Notes: generated by a model from the letters alone, not told the origin. DNA of 64,000 bases from Tildeniella nuda ZEHNDER 1965/U140 (GCA_019358895.1 JAHHIG010000021.1:1-64000), one strand, 5' to 3'. Shown: positions 46,815 through 56,111, counted from the stretch's first letter. Made by a program: numbers and translations.

Positions 46815-47001
46815 TTAGGAGCAGGATGTTTCATCCTCAAGTTGCTACAGACGGACATTTGTCTCTCGTTTGAAACTGCACGCTGTGGTCTGTTCCCGCT
46901 GTTCAATCGACTCGGCGGAGCAAATCCTGACGCTGTCTCAAACAGTTGTTTAATGTCCGAACACTGACCTTTTCAGCTATTTAATTTAGGGAGTACGACT
47001 C

Positions 47002-47355
47002 ATGGCAATTGCTGTTGGAATGATCGAAACGCTTGGCTTTCCTGCTGTTGTAGAAGCTGCTGACGCGATGGTGAAAGCTGCTCGTGTAACGCTGGTCGGT
47101 TACGAAAAGATTGGTAGCGGTCGCGTTACGGTGATCGTGCGCGGTGACGTTTCGGAAGTGCAAGCTTCAGTAGCGGCGGGCGTTGACAATGTGAAGCGAG
47201 TCAGCGGCGGACAGGTGCTCTCCACTCACATCATTGCGCGTCCTCACGAGAACCTGGAGTACGTTCTGCCCATCCGCTACACCGATGAAGTGGAGCAGTT
47301 CCGGGATAGCGTCAGCGGCAGAGCGATTCATGCCGGTCCTTACACCAGACCATAA
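47002..47355 (+). CDS. ccmK1: carboxysome shell protein CcmK1
   Basis: A 117-residue single-BMC-domain hexamer protein with pore motif KIGSGR. It is nearly identical to CcmK2 over the first 95 residues but has a longer tail ([16 protein letters not shown]), as in CcmK1. The tail differs more than the body, typical of K1/K2 paralogues. 'ttagggagtacgactc' is the ribosome-binding region. ccmL begins six bases downstream. Confidence 0.95.
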   Translation: MAIAVGMIETLGFPAVVEAADAMVKAARVTLVGYEKIGSGRVTVIVRGDVSEVQASVAAGVDNVKRVSGGQVLSTHIIARPHENLEYVLPIRYTDEVEQFRDSVSGRAIHAGPYTRP

Positions 47356-47361
47356 AGCAGC

Positions 47362-47664
47362 ATGCAGATCGCAAAAGTCCGCGGCACGGTTGTCAGCACT
47401 CAGAAAGAGCCCAGCTTGAGCGGCGTGAAGTTCCTCCTCTTACAGTTTATGGATGAGGAGGGCGTTCCACTACCGCGCTATGAAGTGGCTGCCGATCAGG
47501 TGGGTGCTGGGCTGGATGAGTGGGTATTGGTGAGTTGCGGCAGTGCTGCTCGCCAGGTGGCGGGCAGTGAACATCGCCCAATTGATGCCGTAGTGGTGGG
47601 GATTATCGACACGGTCAGCGTTGACGATCGCCGCCTTTACAGCAAGAGGGATGATTACCGCTAG
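47362..47664 (+). CDS. ccmL: carboxysome vertex protein CcmL
   Basis: A 100-residue EutN/CcmL-family protein, forming the pentamers at icosahedral vertices. Its opening MQIAKVRGTVVSTQKEP and core GVKFLLLQF, VAADQVGAGLDEWVLVSCGSAAR and VVGIIDTVSV are characteristic. It begins six bases after ccmK1, so translation is probably coupled. About 264 bp without a gene follow before ccmM. Confidence 0.96.
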   Translation: MQIAKVRGTVVSTQKEPSLSGVKFLLLQFMDEEGVPLPRYEVAADQVGAGLDEWVLVSCGSAARQVAGSEHRPIDAVVVGIIDTVSVDDRRLYSKRDDYR

Positions 47665-47928
47665 TGCTCAAGCCTGAGGCTCTGGACTGCAACTCTACCA
47701 GGTTAGCTGGCAACGCTGGATAAGGCTTACCTTGAGGAATTTTCGACTGAGCAAGATTCAGTTGCTGTGGTGAATCTCTCTTCACTTGCAGCAGGCGAGA
47801 ACAGGTTGCACAGACGCAAGCTCTTGTTCGTAGTCCAGCGTTCTTAGCTTGAGTTTGCATGGCTCTCTACGCAAGATAGCGTTGTTCATAGCTGAGCTTT
47901 GGCTGAGTTTTTCACAGGAGAATTTTTT

Positions 47929-50283
47929 ATGGTAGCTCGTAGCTCTGCAGCTCCCCCGACCCCTTGGTCAAAAAGTCTGACCACACCAAGAATTGATAAA
48001 ACCGCTTACGTACACTCGTTTTCCAATATCATTGGGGATGTTCGCATTGGTGCAAATGTACTCATTGCACCTGGCACATCAATCCGTGCCGATGAAGGTA
48101 GTCCCTTTTACATTGGTAAAGGCACGAATGTACAAGACGGCGTAGTGGTTCATGGTCTGGAGCGTGGGCGTGTCATTGGTGATGACAACAATTCCTACTC
48201 TGTTTGGATTGGAGATAACGCCTCCATCACCCATATGGCGTTAATTCACGGTCCTGCCTATGTGGGCAATGACTGCTTCATCGGCTTCCGCTCCACTGTT
48301 TTTAATGCGCGGGTTGGTCAAGGCAGTATTGTGATGATGCATGCTCTGATTCAAGACGTTGAGATTCCACCTGGAAAATATGTGGCATCCGGGTCGATAA
48401 TTACCAGTCAGCAGCAAGCTGATCGCCTGCCTGAGGTGCAAGCAGACGATATTAAGTTTGCAACCCATGTATTAGGTATTAATGATGCGCTGCGATCGGG
48501 TTATCACTGCGCTGATAACGTTAGCTGTATAGCCTCTGTGAGGGATCAAATGACACGGGCGTATGAATCAAGTGAATCGATAAATTCAACGGGCGCACAT
48601 CTAAGTGCAGACGTTGTGCAGCAGGTGCGGCAGTTGCTCGCTCAAAACCTGCGAATTGGCACTGAACACGCAGATGCACGGCGGTTTCAATCGGCATCAT
48701 GGACAAGCTGTGAGCCGATTCAGGCAACACGAGAGTCAGAGGTTTTGGCTGCGTTAGAGGCATGTTTGGACGAGCATAGTCAGGAATACGTCCGCTTGAT
48801 TGGCATTGATCCGACAGCGAAGCGGCGAGTTGTAGAAACGATTATCCAGCGACCGAATACACGGACGGGTGATCAAACACGGTCGGCGCCCGCAAATTAT
48901 ACAAAGAATGCGGATCGTGCGACTGCTACAGGTCCCTCCAGTCCTTTGCACGGTAACAATGTGAGCCACAGTGCGATCGCACAGGTACGGCAATGGCTCA
49001 CTCAGGGTTACCAAATTGGGGCAGAACATGCAGACAAGCGCCGTTTCCAAACCAGTTCCTGGCAAAGCTGTGGTGCGATCGAGTCTAAGCGCGAAGCTGA
49101 TGTGATTGCAGCGGTTGAACGCTGTACGTCAGAGCATAGCAGCGATTATGTGCGCTTAGTGGGCATTGACCCTCAAGCCAAACGCCGGGTTGGTGAGCTG
49201 ATCATTCAACGACCCGGCGCTCCCTTCACGGCTTCCGCTCAGCCAGCGACTAGCAGCAGTGTGGCAGGGTATGGTGCTACTGGTAATGGTTACAGTTCTG
49301 CGTCTGCTGGTGCGAGTCTCAGTCAGGAGGCGATCGCGCAGGTACGGCAATTGCTTGCCCAGGGGCACCAGATTGGAGTCGAACATGCGGACAAGCGTCG
49401 CTTTCAGACTAGTTCCTGGCAAAGCTGTGGTGCGATCGAGTCTAAGCGCGAAGCCGATGTGATTGCAGCACTCGAACGCTGTATCGCTGACCACCAGGGC
49501 GAGTATGTACGCCTGATTGGGGTTGATTCGCAGGCAAAACGGCGTATCGCAGAGCTGATTATTCAGCGACCCGGCACTGCCACGACTGCACCTGGGCAAC
49601 CGTCCGGTGCGGCGAGATCGGGTAGCACTGGCGGTCAGGTTGGCTCTGTGGCAACGACCAATGGTCTTGGTTCGGAGGCGATCGCGCAAGTACGGCAATT
49701 GCTTGCCCAGGGGCACCAGATTGGAGTCGAACATGCGGACAAGCGCCGTTTCCAAACCAGTTCCTGGCAAAGCTGTGGAGCGATCGAGTCTAAGCGCGAA
49801 GCCGATGTGATTGCAGCACTCGAACGCTGTATCGCTGACCACCAGGGCGAGTATGTACGCCTGATTGGGGTTGATTCGCAGGCAAAACGGCGTATCGTAG
49901 AGCTGATTATTCAGCGACCCGGCGCAACTCCTGTCAGTCATGCCAGCGCGGAGAGTGGTACCAATTCCAGGTCTACCAATCCTGGCAGCAGTCACAGTTA
50001 TGCATCCGCTGCTACGAGTTTGAGCCAAGAGGCGGTAGAGCAAGTGCGAAAGGCACTGGCTCAGGGCTATCAGCTCAGCATTGAGTATGCTGACGAACGT
50101 CGCTTCAAAACTAGTTCCTGGCAGACTGGTAGTGTCATTCAAGCGAAACGCGAAGCCGAGGTGCTGGCAGCTTTAGAAACTGCTGTTGCAGAACCTAGTC
50201 GAGCCTACGTGCGTTTGGTTGGTACTGACCCCCATGCTAAGCGACGAGTGCTCGAAGCGACGATCAAGCGACCTGCTAAGTGA
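47929..50283 (+). CDS. ccmM: carboxysome scaffold CcmM with five SSUL modules
   Basis: A 784-residue protein. Residues about 20-190 are a left-handed beta-helix gamma-carbonic anhydrase with metal-binding His in VVVHG, SITH and LIHG. Cys194 and Cys200 match the redox-regulatory pair of active CcmM enzymes. Five Rubisco-small-subunit-like (SSUL) modules follow (48601-48855, 48961-49219, 49318-49575, 49666-49923, 50020-50277), joined by Ser/Thr/Gly-rich linkers, that gather Rubisco. Modules 1-4 keep the Cys pair; module 5 has none. CAGGAG before the ATG at 47929 fixes the start; the frame is open 30 bases further up. An internal ribosome-binding site for a short form is at 48540. Confidence 0.97.
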   Translation: MVARSSAAPPTPWSKSLTTPRIDKTAYVHSFSNIIGDVRIGANVLIAPGTSIRADEGSPFYIGKGTNVQDGVVVHGLERGRVIGDDNNSYSVWIGDNASITHMALIHGPAYVGNDCFIGFRSTVFNARVGQGSIVMMHALIQDVEIPPGKYVASGSIITSQQQADRLPEVQADDIKFATHVLGINDALRSGYHCADNVSCIASVRDQMTRAYESSESINSTGAHLSADVVQQVRQLLAQNLRIGTEHADARRFQSASWTSCEPIQATRESEVLAALEACLDEHSQEYVRLIGIDPTAKRRVVETIIQRPNTRTGDQTRSAPANYTKNADRATATGPSSPLHGNNVSHSAIAQVRQWLTQGYQIGAEHADKRRFQTSSWQSCGAIESKREADVIAAVERCTSEHSSDYVRLVGIDPQAKRRVGELIIQRPGAPFTASAQPATSSSVAGYGATGNGYSSASAGASLSQEAIAQVRQLLAQGHQIGVEHADKRRFQTSSWQSCGAIESKREADVIAALERCIADHQGEYVRLIGVDSQAKRRIAELIIQRPGTATTAPGQPSGAARSGSTGGQVGSVATTNGLGSEAIAQVRQLLAQGHQIGVEHADKRRFQTSSWQSCGAIESKREADVIAALERCIADHQGEYVRLIGVDSQAKRRIVELIIQRPGATPVSHASAESGTNSRSTNPGSSHSYASAATSLSQEAVEQVRKALAQGYQLSIEYADERRFKTSSWQTGSVIQAKREAEVLAALETAVAEPSRAYVRLVGTDPHAKRRVLEATIKRPAK
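48540..48552 (+). promoter_or_regulatory. internal ribosome-binding site for short CcmM
   Basis: GAGGG at 48540-48544 lies five bases before an in-frame ATG at 48550, codon 208 of CcmM, just after the carbonic-anhydrase domain. It would give a 577-residue protein with only the five SSUL modules, as known for the short CcmM (M35) forms. Confidence 0.7.
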
Positions 50284-50436
50284 TCGCCTTGTTGGCTGAA
50301 TCGCCCTGAGGCTTTTTGGTCAGGGTGAAATGGGTGGATCAGCAAGTTGTTAGTTGTTAGTTTCAAACAGCGATGTACTCTAGCAACTATCAGCTCGTTA
50401 GCTGCTTTCTGGTTTTCAAACGAGGTTCTCCTTCTC

Positions 50437-51027
50437 ATGCATGTGCCGTCGCTACAACCTGTTAGCAGTTCTCACTTCTGTGTCAGTGGCGATGTTACGA
50501 TTCATCCAACTGCTGTCATTGCATCCGGTGTCTTGCTACAAGCAGACCCAGAAAGCCGCATTATGATTGGCGCTGGTGTCTGTCTTGGCATGGGTACGGT
50601 TCTGCATGCTCATCAGGGTACGCTTGAGGTGGAGGCGGAAGTTACCATTGGTGCAGGAGTGCTGATCATCGGCGAAGGCAAGATTGGAACCAGCGCTTGC
50701 ATTGGAGCAGCCTCAACGCTGTGGAATCATTCGATCGATCGTGGTGCGATCGTGCCACCCTTGTCGCTACTAGGCACACCCGATCACCAAACAACTGCAA
50801 CCAAGTCAGCGGTAGCTCCCGAACCTACGTCTGACTCGCTTGTGAACGTGCAAGACTTACCCAATGGGGCGGTTGATCCGACTTCAAGCCAACCAGCGGC
50901 AGAGATCCAGCTTAGTTTTAGCACCCCTGTCTATGGTCAGGCAAATTTAAACCGCCTGCTATCAACCTTGCTGCCGCACAGACAAACTTTTCTCAACAGC
51001 AGTGGGGCTGATAACAGCAAAGCTTAA
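50437..51027 (+). CDS. ccmN: carboxysome assembly protein CcmN
   Basis: A 196-residue protein. Residues about 10-120 form hexapeptide repeats of a left-handed beta helix (VSGDVTIHPTAVIASGVLLQAD ... VTIGAGVLIIGEGKIG) that bind CcmM. A Pro/Ser/Thr linker is followed by a C-terminal amphipathic peptide (YGQANLNRLLSTLLPH) that binds the CcmK shell. The ATG at 50437, with GAGG upstream, gives the family start; the frame is open 90 bases further left. It bridges the CcmM-Rubisco core and shell. Confidence 0.93.
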   Translation: MHVPSLQPVSSSHFCVSGDVTIHPTAVIASGVLLQADPESRIMIGAGVCLGMGTVLHAHQGTLEVEAEVTIGAGVLIIGEGKIGTSACIGAASTLWNHSIDRGAIVPPLSLLGTPDHQTTATKSAVAPEPTSDSLVNVQDLPNGAVDPTSSQPAAEIQLSFSTPVYGQANLNRLLSTLLPHRQTFLNSSGADNSKA

Positions 51028-51155
51028 GGATTGACCGAACAGGGACACTAAAGCTTCAACCTGGAACTTGGACAGGTCTCCTTGCCTTTGATCGTCTGCT
51101 GACTTGCAATCTGAGAGCCGACGTTACAATTTAGGAAGCAGTATCGAGGTTCAAG

Positions 51156-51911
51156 ATGGAGGGAGGTCAATACGATCCAGGCGATTTTACCGATACCGCT
51201 TTGGGTTTGGTGTCTACTCAGAGCTTCCCGGCGATCGTCGGCACGGCTGACATGATGTTGAAGTCAGCTGAGGTTGCTTTAGTTGGCTATGAAAAAATTG
51301 GTAGCGGACACTGCACAGCGATCGTGCGTGGTGGTATCGCTAACGTTCGCATTGCTGTGGCAGCTGGTGTAGAAGCAGCAGAGCAATTTGGTCAAAAGGT
51401 ATCTAGCCTAGTAATCGCTCGTCCGCTACCAAATTTAGAGGCAGTGCTGCCGATTGGCAAGTTATTAGCTGATGTTGCACAAGGATCTCAGTCCAGTAGG
51501 TTAAGCAATCAAGCGATCGGGCTACTTGAAACACGCGGTTTCCCAGCGATGGTGGGTGCGGCTGATGTCATGCTCAAGTCCGCCGATGTCCAGCTATCGG
51601 CACATGAAACGATCGGTGCAGGTTTGTGTACTGTCATTATTCGCGGTGCTGTAGCAGACGTTGCTGTGGCAGTCGAAGCCGGAATGCATGAGGCAGAACG
51701 CATTGGTGAACTGCACGCAGTGATGGTCATTCCACGACCGTTGGATGATTTGGAGCAAACGTTGCCCCTTGCAAGCTGCTGGATCGAACAACCGAAACCG
51801 TTGCGCCTGCCGATCGTCACAAAACAGACAGCAGAAGCCGACCTGATGGTATTGCCAACCTTAGAATCACTGCCCTCACCGCTTGAAGTACAGCAATTTG
51901 AGGAATCGTAA
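51156..51911 (+). CDS. ccmO: tandem-BMC shell protein CcmO
   Basis: A 251-residue protein with two BMC domains: about 14-98 ([37 protein letters not shown]) and about 122-208 (AIGLLETRGFPAMVGAADVMLKSADVQLSAHETIGAG), forming pseudohexamers. The second domain has HETIGAG at the pore instead of YEKIGSG. A non-BMC tail follows. CcmO is essential for shell closure in model species. It completes the ccmKKLMNO set, 128 bp after ccmN. Confidence 0.95.
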   Translation: MEGGQYDPGDFTDTALGLVSTQSFPAIVGTADMMLKSAEVALVGYEKIGSGHCTAIVRGGIANVRIAVAAGVEAAEQFGQKVSSLVIARPLPNLEAVLPIGKLLADVAQGSQSSRLSNQAIGLLETRGFPAMVGAADVMLKSADVQLSAHETIGAGLCTVIIRGAVADVAVAVEAGMHEAERIGELHAVMVIPRPLDDLEQTLPLASCWIEQPKPLRLPIVTKQTAEADLMVLPTLESLPSPLEVQQFEES

Positions 51912-52115
51912 AGCATCTTTGCGTAGCAGAAGCGCTACTTGTTATGCTTTTACAAACGACAGACAAATCCAATAAGTGGAGTAAAGCATCCATCCCGTGT
52001 CGATCGTTTGATTAGAAACAATCAGGTTTGAGACATCTGGTGCGGATACCCAATTTTTCGAAGCTGGAAGAACACCTGAGGAATATCTTTGCTCAACACA
52101 CAGATACAAACTTTT

Positions 52116-52224
52116 GGCGTTGCTGAATAGAGGTATGAATGGTCAAAGCCGTTCGCACCCTCGCCCTCGCCCGTTGGGAGAAGAGCTGGGGATGAGGGAA
52201 ATCATCCTTGCATTCAGCAACGCC
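52116..52224. mobile_element. MITE-like element, copy 2 (109 bp)
   Basis: The same 13-bp ends as copy 1: GGCGTTGCTGAAT at 52116-52128 and ATTCAGCAACGCC at 52212-52224. In reverse orientation its interior aligns with copy 1 ('gcaag.atgattt.ccctcatccccagc.cttctccc' and 'ttcatacctc.attcagc'), with about 38 bases missing. No clear target duplication is seen (AAACTTTT left, CGGTTTTT right), so it is older or rearranged. Confidence 0.85.
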
Positions 52225-52241
52225 CGGTTTTTTTCTAACCG

Positions 52242-53153
52242 TTATTGGCAATGCAATGGCATTGGCAAACCACTTCTTGCGCCAGCAGTTAGCTCATAAC
52301 GCTTAAAGTCAACACCACTGAACCGTTCATAACTGCTCAAGCTACGCTGTGTTCCTAGACCATAACGATCGAGGTCAAGCCCACTTGATTCCATTTCTAG
52401 GAGCTGTTTGAGCCGCTGATAAGCTACCTGGTCTAGCTGCCACCAGTTGTGGTGGTCTTCCCAGTGCCGAGGCTTGCCAAGACGCGTGTACTCGTGATAG
52501 CAAGCAATCTGATTAGGGTGAAAAATATCCCAACCGTGAGTCCAAGCTCTTACCGCTAGATTGATCTCTTCGCCCTGGAAATAAAGCAGCGGGTCGTAGG
52601 GAATGTCGCTCAGTATTTGTGAGGATGCGAACCAAAACCCCGCTGCTACAAACATGCCCAACTGGGGCTTAGTGTAACTACTCAAGCTTATACCGCTAAC
52701 CAGGCTTAAGATGCCCTGCTCGGTAAAATGGGATGCTGCTAACCGCGCTGGTGTGCCAGAGTGTAAGGCATCAGGTGGCGTATAAGCAGGAGGGTAGGCG
52801 GTGAGCAACGGCTTAGGGCTAGAACAATGTGCCAGCATGTGCAGCAAAAGCTCGTCCCAACCGGGCACAAACCGCATGTGGCTATCAATTTGCAGTGTGT
52901 AAGGTTCGCCGTCCCAAAGCAGTTGGGTTTTTGATCGCGCCCAGCACACACCACGACTGCGATCGGCATCGACTAACAAGAGGCGACAGTAGCGTAGATA
53001 CTCGATTGGAAGCGGATCGAGACCCGCTTTGCCTTGCCAGACAATGCCAAACGACAAGTTCTGTGGATTGGCGGCTTTTTCGACTGCATCCCGCACCGTC
53101 GCAATCAGTTCAGAGTCACGGTAGCTAGCAATCTGGACAAAAATTTGACACAC
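52242..53153 (-). CDS. GlcNAc-type glycosyltransferase
   Basis: A 303-residue GT-A enzyme of the PF11397 GlcNAc family, related to the transferase that modifies Skp1 in Dictyostelium. The opening IFVQIASYRDSEL, the WARSKTQLLWDGEPYTLQIDSHMRF block with the Asp-x-His metal site, and FAGFWFASSQ/YFQGEEINLAVR-like stretches (GFWFASSQILSDIPYDPLLYFQGEEIN) are typical. It is probably cytoplasmic. The stop lies 18 bases from the right end of MITE copy 2. Acceptor unknown. Confidence 0.85.
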   Translation of the reverse strand: MCQIFVQIASYRDSELIATVRDAVEKAANPQNLSFGIVWQGKAGLDPLPIEYLRYCRLLLVDADRSRGVCWARSKTQLLWDGEPYTLQIDSHMRFVPGWDELLLHMLAHCSSPKPLLTAYPPAYTPPDALHSGTPARLAASHFTEQGILSLVSGISLSSYTKPQLGMFVAAGFWFASSQILSDIPYDPLLYFQGEEINLAVRAWTHGWDIFHPNQIACYHEYTRLGKPRHWEDHHNWWQLDQVAYQRLKQLLEMESSGLDLDRYGLGTQRSLSSYERFSGVDFKRYELTAGARSGLPMPLHCQ

Positions 53154-53545
53154 GGTGCAGATACTACAACGAAATCAGGTTTTGAATCACGCCTTGCACC
53201 GCTGCGTTGAAAACATAGGTCTTTGATTGCCCTGGAAAACTAGAGCCTTGAGCCAGCACAAGGCAGAGTTAAACGTAATTCATCATTACTATAATGGCTA
53301 ATTTGATAGCAACGGTAAGCCGTTTTTGTATTCTTAGCCTGTCTCTTATCTACAATCCGAAATCTGCTTGCTGTGTACGTACGCTAGAGAAAAGGATAGA
53401 AGACTCTATCTCTTACAGGAGTTCTATCAAGGGGGAAAGGCAAGACTGTAGCGAGGTGAGAATCTAGAGCTACTGTGCTTCAGAAAGAAGTCAATCTGAC
53501 TAACATCACACGCTACGTAAGCGTTAACCCCCAAGTGTCGTTCAA
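53154..53545. other. non-coding spacer
   Basis: No gene or RNA recognised. It separates two minus-strand genes. Confidence 0.4.
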
Positions 53546-53839
53546 CTAAATGATACCGGGACCTTGACCTTCCTTAGGCTCTTCTTCAACGTCATTTTTT
53601 CGTGCGTCACCGGGAGTTTCATAGTACATTTCCGGTTCGACAGCATAGTTGTTTAGTAAACCCTCTTTGTCTACGGTGTAGCCGCCTTCGGTTTGTACAC
53701 TGTCAGAGCCATCGTCAGTTGGATGAGTTTTGAAATCCCCACCTTCTCGCTCTTTACGTGCAGCGGTTTCAGCGGGAATGATGCCTCTATCGTAAGAGTC
53801 TGACTCTACGCGATCGGACGTATCCTTAGGGTTACTCAT
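53546..53839 (-). CDS. small acidic protein, unknown function
   Basis: A 97-residue hydrophilic, probably disordered protein rich in Asp, Glu and Gly (SNPKDTSDRVESDSYDRGIIPAETAARKEREGG). The ATG at 53839 is chosen because GAGG lies eight bases upstream ('tgaggaaacgcatatg'); the open frame runs further left to 53971. The strongly charged, low-complexity make-up resembles desiccation- or stress-linked small proteins, but I recognise no family. Confidence 0.65.
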   Translation of the reverse strand: MSNPKDTSDRVESDSYDRGIIPAETAARKEREGGDFKTHPTDDGSDSVQTEGGYTVDKEGLLNNYAVEPEMYYETPGDARKNDVEEEPKEGQGPGII

Positions 53840-54070
53840 ATGCGTTTCCTCAAATATTAAAGAACTGACACTCAAACTAACTCTCTCATAAGTGTATAAC
53901 CCACTACCGTTAGTATTGGATCGGCAAACAAAAATTTGCCTCTTATGGGAGATGCTGTTGTCCAGAATCAACGTATTCTTTCATGTACTGGAGCCAGGAA
54001 CTGACTGAGCTAGGGCAGTGCGGTAGGCTTCAGAAGTGATCAGGTCATTCGCTATCAGCCTAGACCCCCT

Positions 54071-55177
54071 ATGAAAATTGCCCTCGTTCATGACTACCTG
54101 CGCGAATATGGCGAGGCAGAGCGAGTCTTGAGAGTGCTCCATCAGATGTACCCTGAAGCTCCTATTTACACTGCTTTTATTGACCATAAGCGACTGGGCG
54201 ACGCGATCGCCACTTTTGCAGATTGGGATATTCGTACCACCCCATTGCAGCAGTTACCGGGCATCAACAGTCACTATCAGGCGTTTAGACCGCTTTTACC
54301 TTACTGCTGGGAAGCCTTGGACTTATCTGCTTATGATCTGGTACTGTCATCGTCAGGGCAGTACCTCAGCAAAGCTGTCCTGACTCGTTCCGAAACGCTG
54401 CATGTCAGCTATTGCCACACACCACCCCGCGAGCTTTGGGATTTTCCTCAAACCAATGGCGATCGCAGTTGGTATCGGCGATGGATAGAAACGCATCTAC
54501 GGCAGTACGATTTTTATGCTTCACAACGAGTCGATCGCTTTGTGACGAATTCTGACGTTGTGGCGCGGCGCATTCGCAAGTTCTATCGCCGATCGGCAGC
54601 AGTCATTCCGCCACCCGTCAAAATCCAGGGCAGTGGTGAAGCTGGCAATGGCTACTATTTATACATTGGTTCATTGACCCAGGAGCAGCAGGTAGATCTA
54701 GCGATAGCAGCTTGTAATCGGCTCGATCGTCCCCTTTGGGTCGCTGGCTCTGGTAGCGATAGAGAACGACTCCAGCACCTCGCAGGCACGCAGGTTCGGT
54801 TTCTGGGCGATGTCTCCGAAGAAGCAATGGTCGAGCTTTATGCTCATGCGAAGGCAGTGATTGTTCCTTGCCAGAATGCCGATTTTGGGTTCGTTCCCGT
54901 CGAAGCAATGGGACACGGCATTCCTGTCATTGCCTCGGCATTAAGCGGCATACGCGAGGTAATCTTGAACGATCGCACAGGCTTGTTGTTTGGTCAGCCC
55001 ACAGTAGAAAGCTTGTGCCATGCGATCGTTCAGTTTGAAGGGCGGCGCTTTTCTTCTCAGGCGTGCATCGAGCGGGCACGTGAATTTGCCGAACCCGTTT
55101 TCATCTCGAAGCTAGAATGGTTCATTGCTCAGGCGATCGACGACCATAAAGCCCACTCTACTCAAGAGCCTCTCTAA
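54071..55177 (+). CDS. family 4 glycosyltransferase
   Basis: A 368-residue GT-B fold glycosyltransferase. The N-terminal half starts KIALVHDYLREYGEAERVLRVLHQMYPEAPIYTA, with SYCHTPPRELWDF; the C-terminal half has YYLYIGSLTQEQQVDLAI, WVAGSGSDRERLQ, and the nucleotide-sugar site DFGFVPVEAMGHGIPVIAS. It probably builds a polysaccharide or lipid-linked sugar. It lies alone on the plus strand between minus-strand and plus-strand neighbours; a second glycosyltransferase is at 52242. Confidence 0.9.
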   Translation: MKIALVHDYLREYGEAERVLRVLHQMYPEAPIYTAFIDHKRLGDAIATFADWDIRTTPLQQLPGINSHYQAFRPLLPYCWEALDLSAYDLVLSSSGQYLSKAVLTRSETLHVSYCHTPPRELWDFPQTNGDRSWYRRWIETHLRQYDFYASQRVDRFVTNSDVVARRIRKFYRRSAAVIPPPVKIQGSGEAGNGYYLYIGSLTQEQQVDLAIAACNRLDRPLWVAGSGSDRERLQHLAGTQVRFLGDVSEEAMVELYAHAKAVIVPCQNADFGFVPVEAMGHGIPVIASALSGIREVILNDRTGLLFGQPTVESLCHAIVQFEGRRFSSQACIERAREFAEPVFISKLEWFIAQAIDDHKAHSTQEPL

Positions 55178-55607
55178 ACATTCAGCGTTGAAACTACAAT
55201 AATGGCGCTCTCAAAATCTTTGTAAGTAAAGACCCAAGCCTTTAGAAGTCGGCGATCGACAGTTGGCTAATCACTAACCGCTAAACACTGTATGAAGATT
55301 CCATGTCTGTAGGTTCATCCCTCATCGGGTGATGTTATCTTCAGACAGTCCGGGGCATACTATAAGTCATAGGCATCTCAAGAGCAACCTTGCGATACCC
55401 AAGCTTGAAATGAGTTTTTCTTGACATCGTGTTGACTACTGCCTCTGAGGCGCTAATATGCATTAGGGATGATTCTCTGACTTTAGTTCCAGGAATGAGT
55501 CGCCAGCAGTGATTGACTAAGAGAGATACATTTAGCTTACGACTTACAGTTATTTGTCCTGAGAGAGTTAGTTACTCTCCATTTGAAACGCAAGCCCTTG
55601 TACAACC
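55178..55607. promoter_or_regulatory. spacer with a possible promoter and leader hairpin
   Basis: TTGACT at 55432-55437 and TAATAT at 55454-55459, 16 bp apart, are a possible sigma-70 promoter, giving a leader of about 140 nt. GAGAGT-tagtt-ACTCTC at 55563-55579 is a hairpin near the start of the small gene at 55608. Nothing else is seen. Confidence 0.4.
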
Positions 55608-55844
55608 ATGCTACGACCAGAACCCCGCCAGCTTGATAGCCTGAACCGTCTATCCGCTCATGCAGAGCGAAATACGAAGCCCTCAGGTAATCAAGGTAAT
55701 CAGAACCGCTTCTCTGCTGAGCCTTCTGATACCGCTGCTTTGGTGGAAAGTTTGATGCCTCAAGGTATTAGCTCTAGCAAGCAGGCTGTAATTGAGCGTC
55801 TGATTGAGATGTGGGTTGCCAAAGCTGAGCTTGACGTTGCTTAG
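55608..55844 (+). CDS. small protein, unknown function
   Basis: A 78-residue protein, polar in the first half (Arg/Asn/Gln/Ser-rich) and helical in the second (TAALVESLMPQGISSSKQAVIERLIEMWVAKAELDV). It has no clear ribosome-binding site, but a possible promoter lies 150-180 bp upstream, and a 117-bp tandem duplication plus a terminator follow on the same strand. I recognise no family. A gene is likely because the second half looks like a compact helical domain. Confidence 0.5.
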   Translation: MLRPEPRQLDSLNRLSAHAERNTKPSGNQGNQNRFSAEPSDTAALVESLMPQGISSSKQAVIERLIEMWVAKAELDVA

Positions 55845-55852
55845 CTAAGGGC

Positions 55853-56086
55853 GGTGTTCAGCGCAGCCTATTCCAGCCACGCTTGTAGAGCTGTATTGGT
55901 TTTGAGAGCCAGCGCAGTCTACATTATGCTTTAGCCTTAGCGACTTTTGACTTACGCCAGCGCTTTTTAGGTGTTCAGCGCAGCCTATTCCAGCCACGCT
56001 TATAGAGCTGTATTGGTTTTGAGAGCAAGCGCAGTCTGCATTATGCTTTAGCCTTAGCGACTTTTGACTTACGCCAGCGCTTTTTA
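55853..56086. repeat. 117-bp tandem duplication
   Basis: Two direct copies, 55853-55969 and 55970-56086, match at all but about three positions. Each begins GGTGTTCAGCGCAGCC and ends GCGCTTTTTA. The period is exactly 117 bp. It contains no plausible gene over 30 codons. On the minus strand each copy reads a basic run 'KKRWRKSKVAKAKA' and a stop. Confidence 0.9.
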
Positions 56087-56111
56087 ACTGACGGCAATTT
56101 ATTTCCAGTAG

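Noticed and set aside
49156-50142. A 328-codon minus-strand frame inside ccmM
   Set aside because: It mirrors the repeated SSUL modules on the opposite strand; the plus-strand CcmM is certain, and the long open frame is a by-product of its repeats.
50304-50325. Terminator between ccmM and ccmN
   Set aside because: The CCCTGA/TCAGGG stem is only six pairs and the T's are in the loop, not after it; read-through of the operon is more likely.
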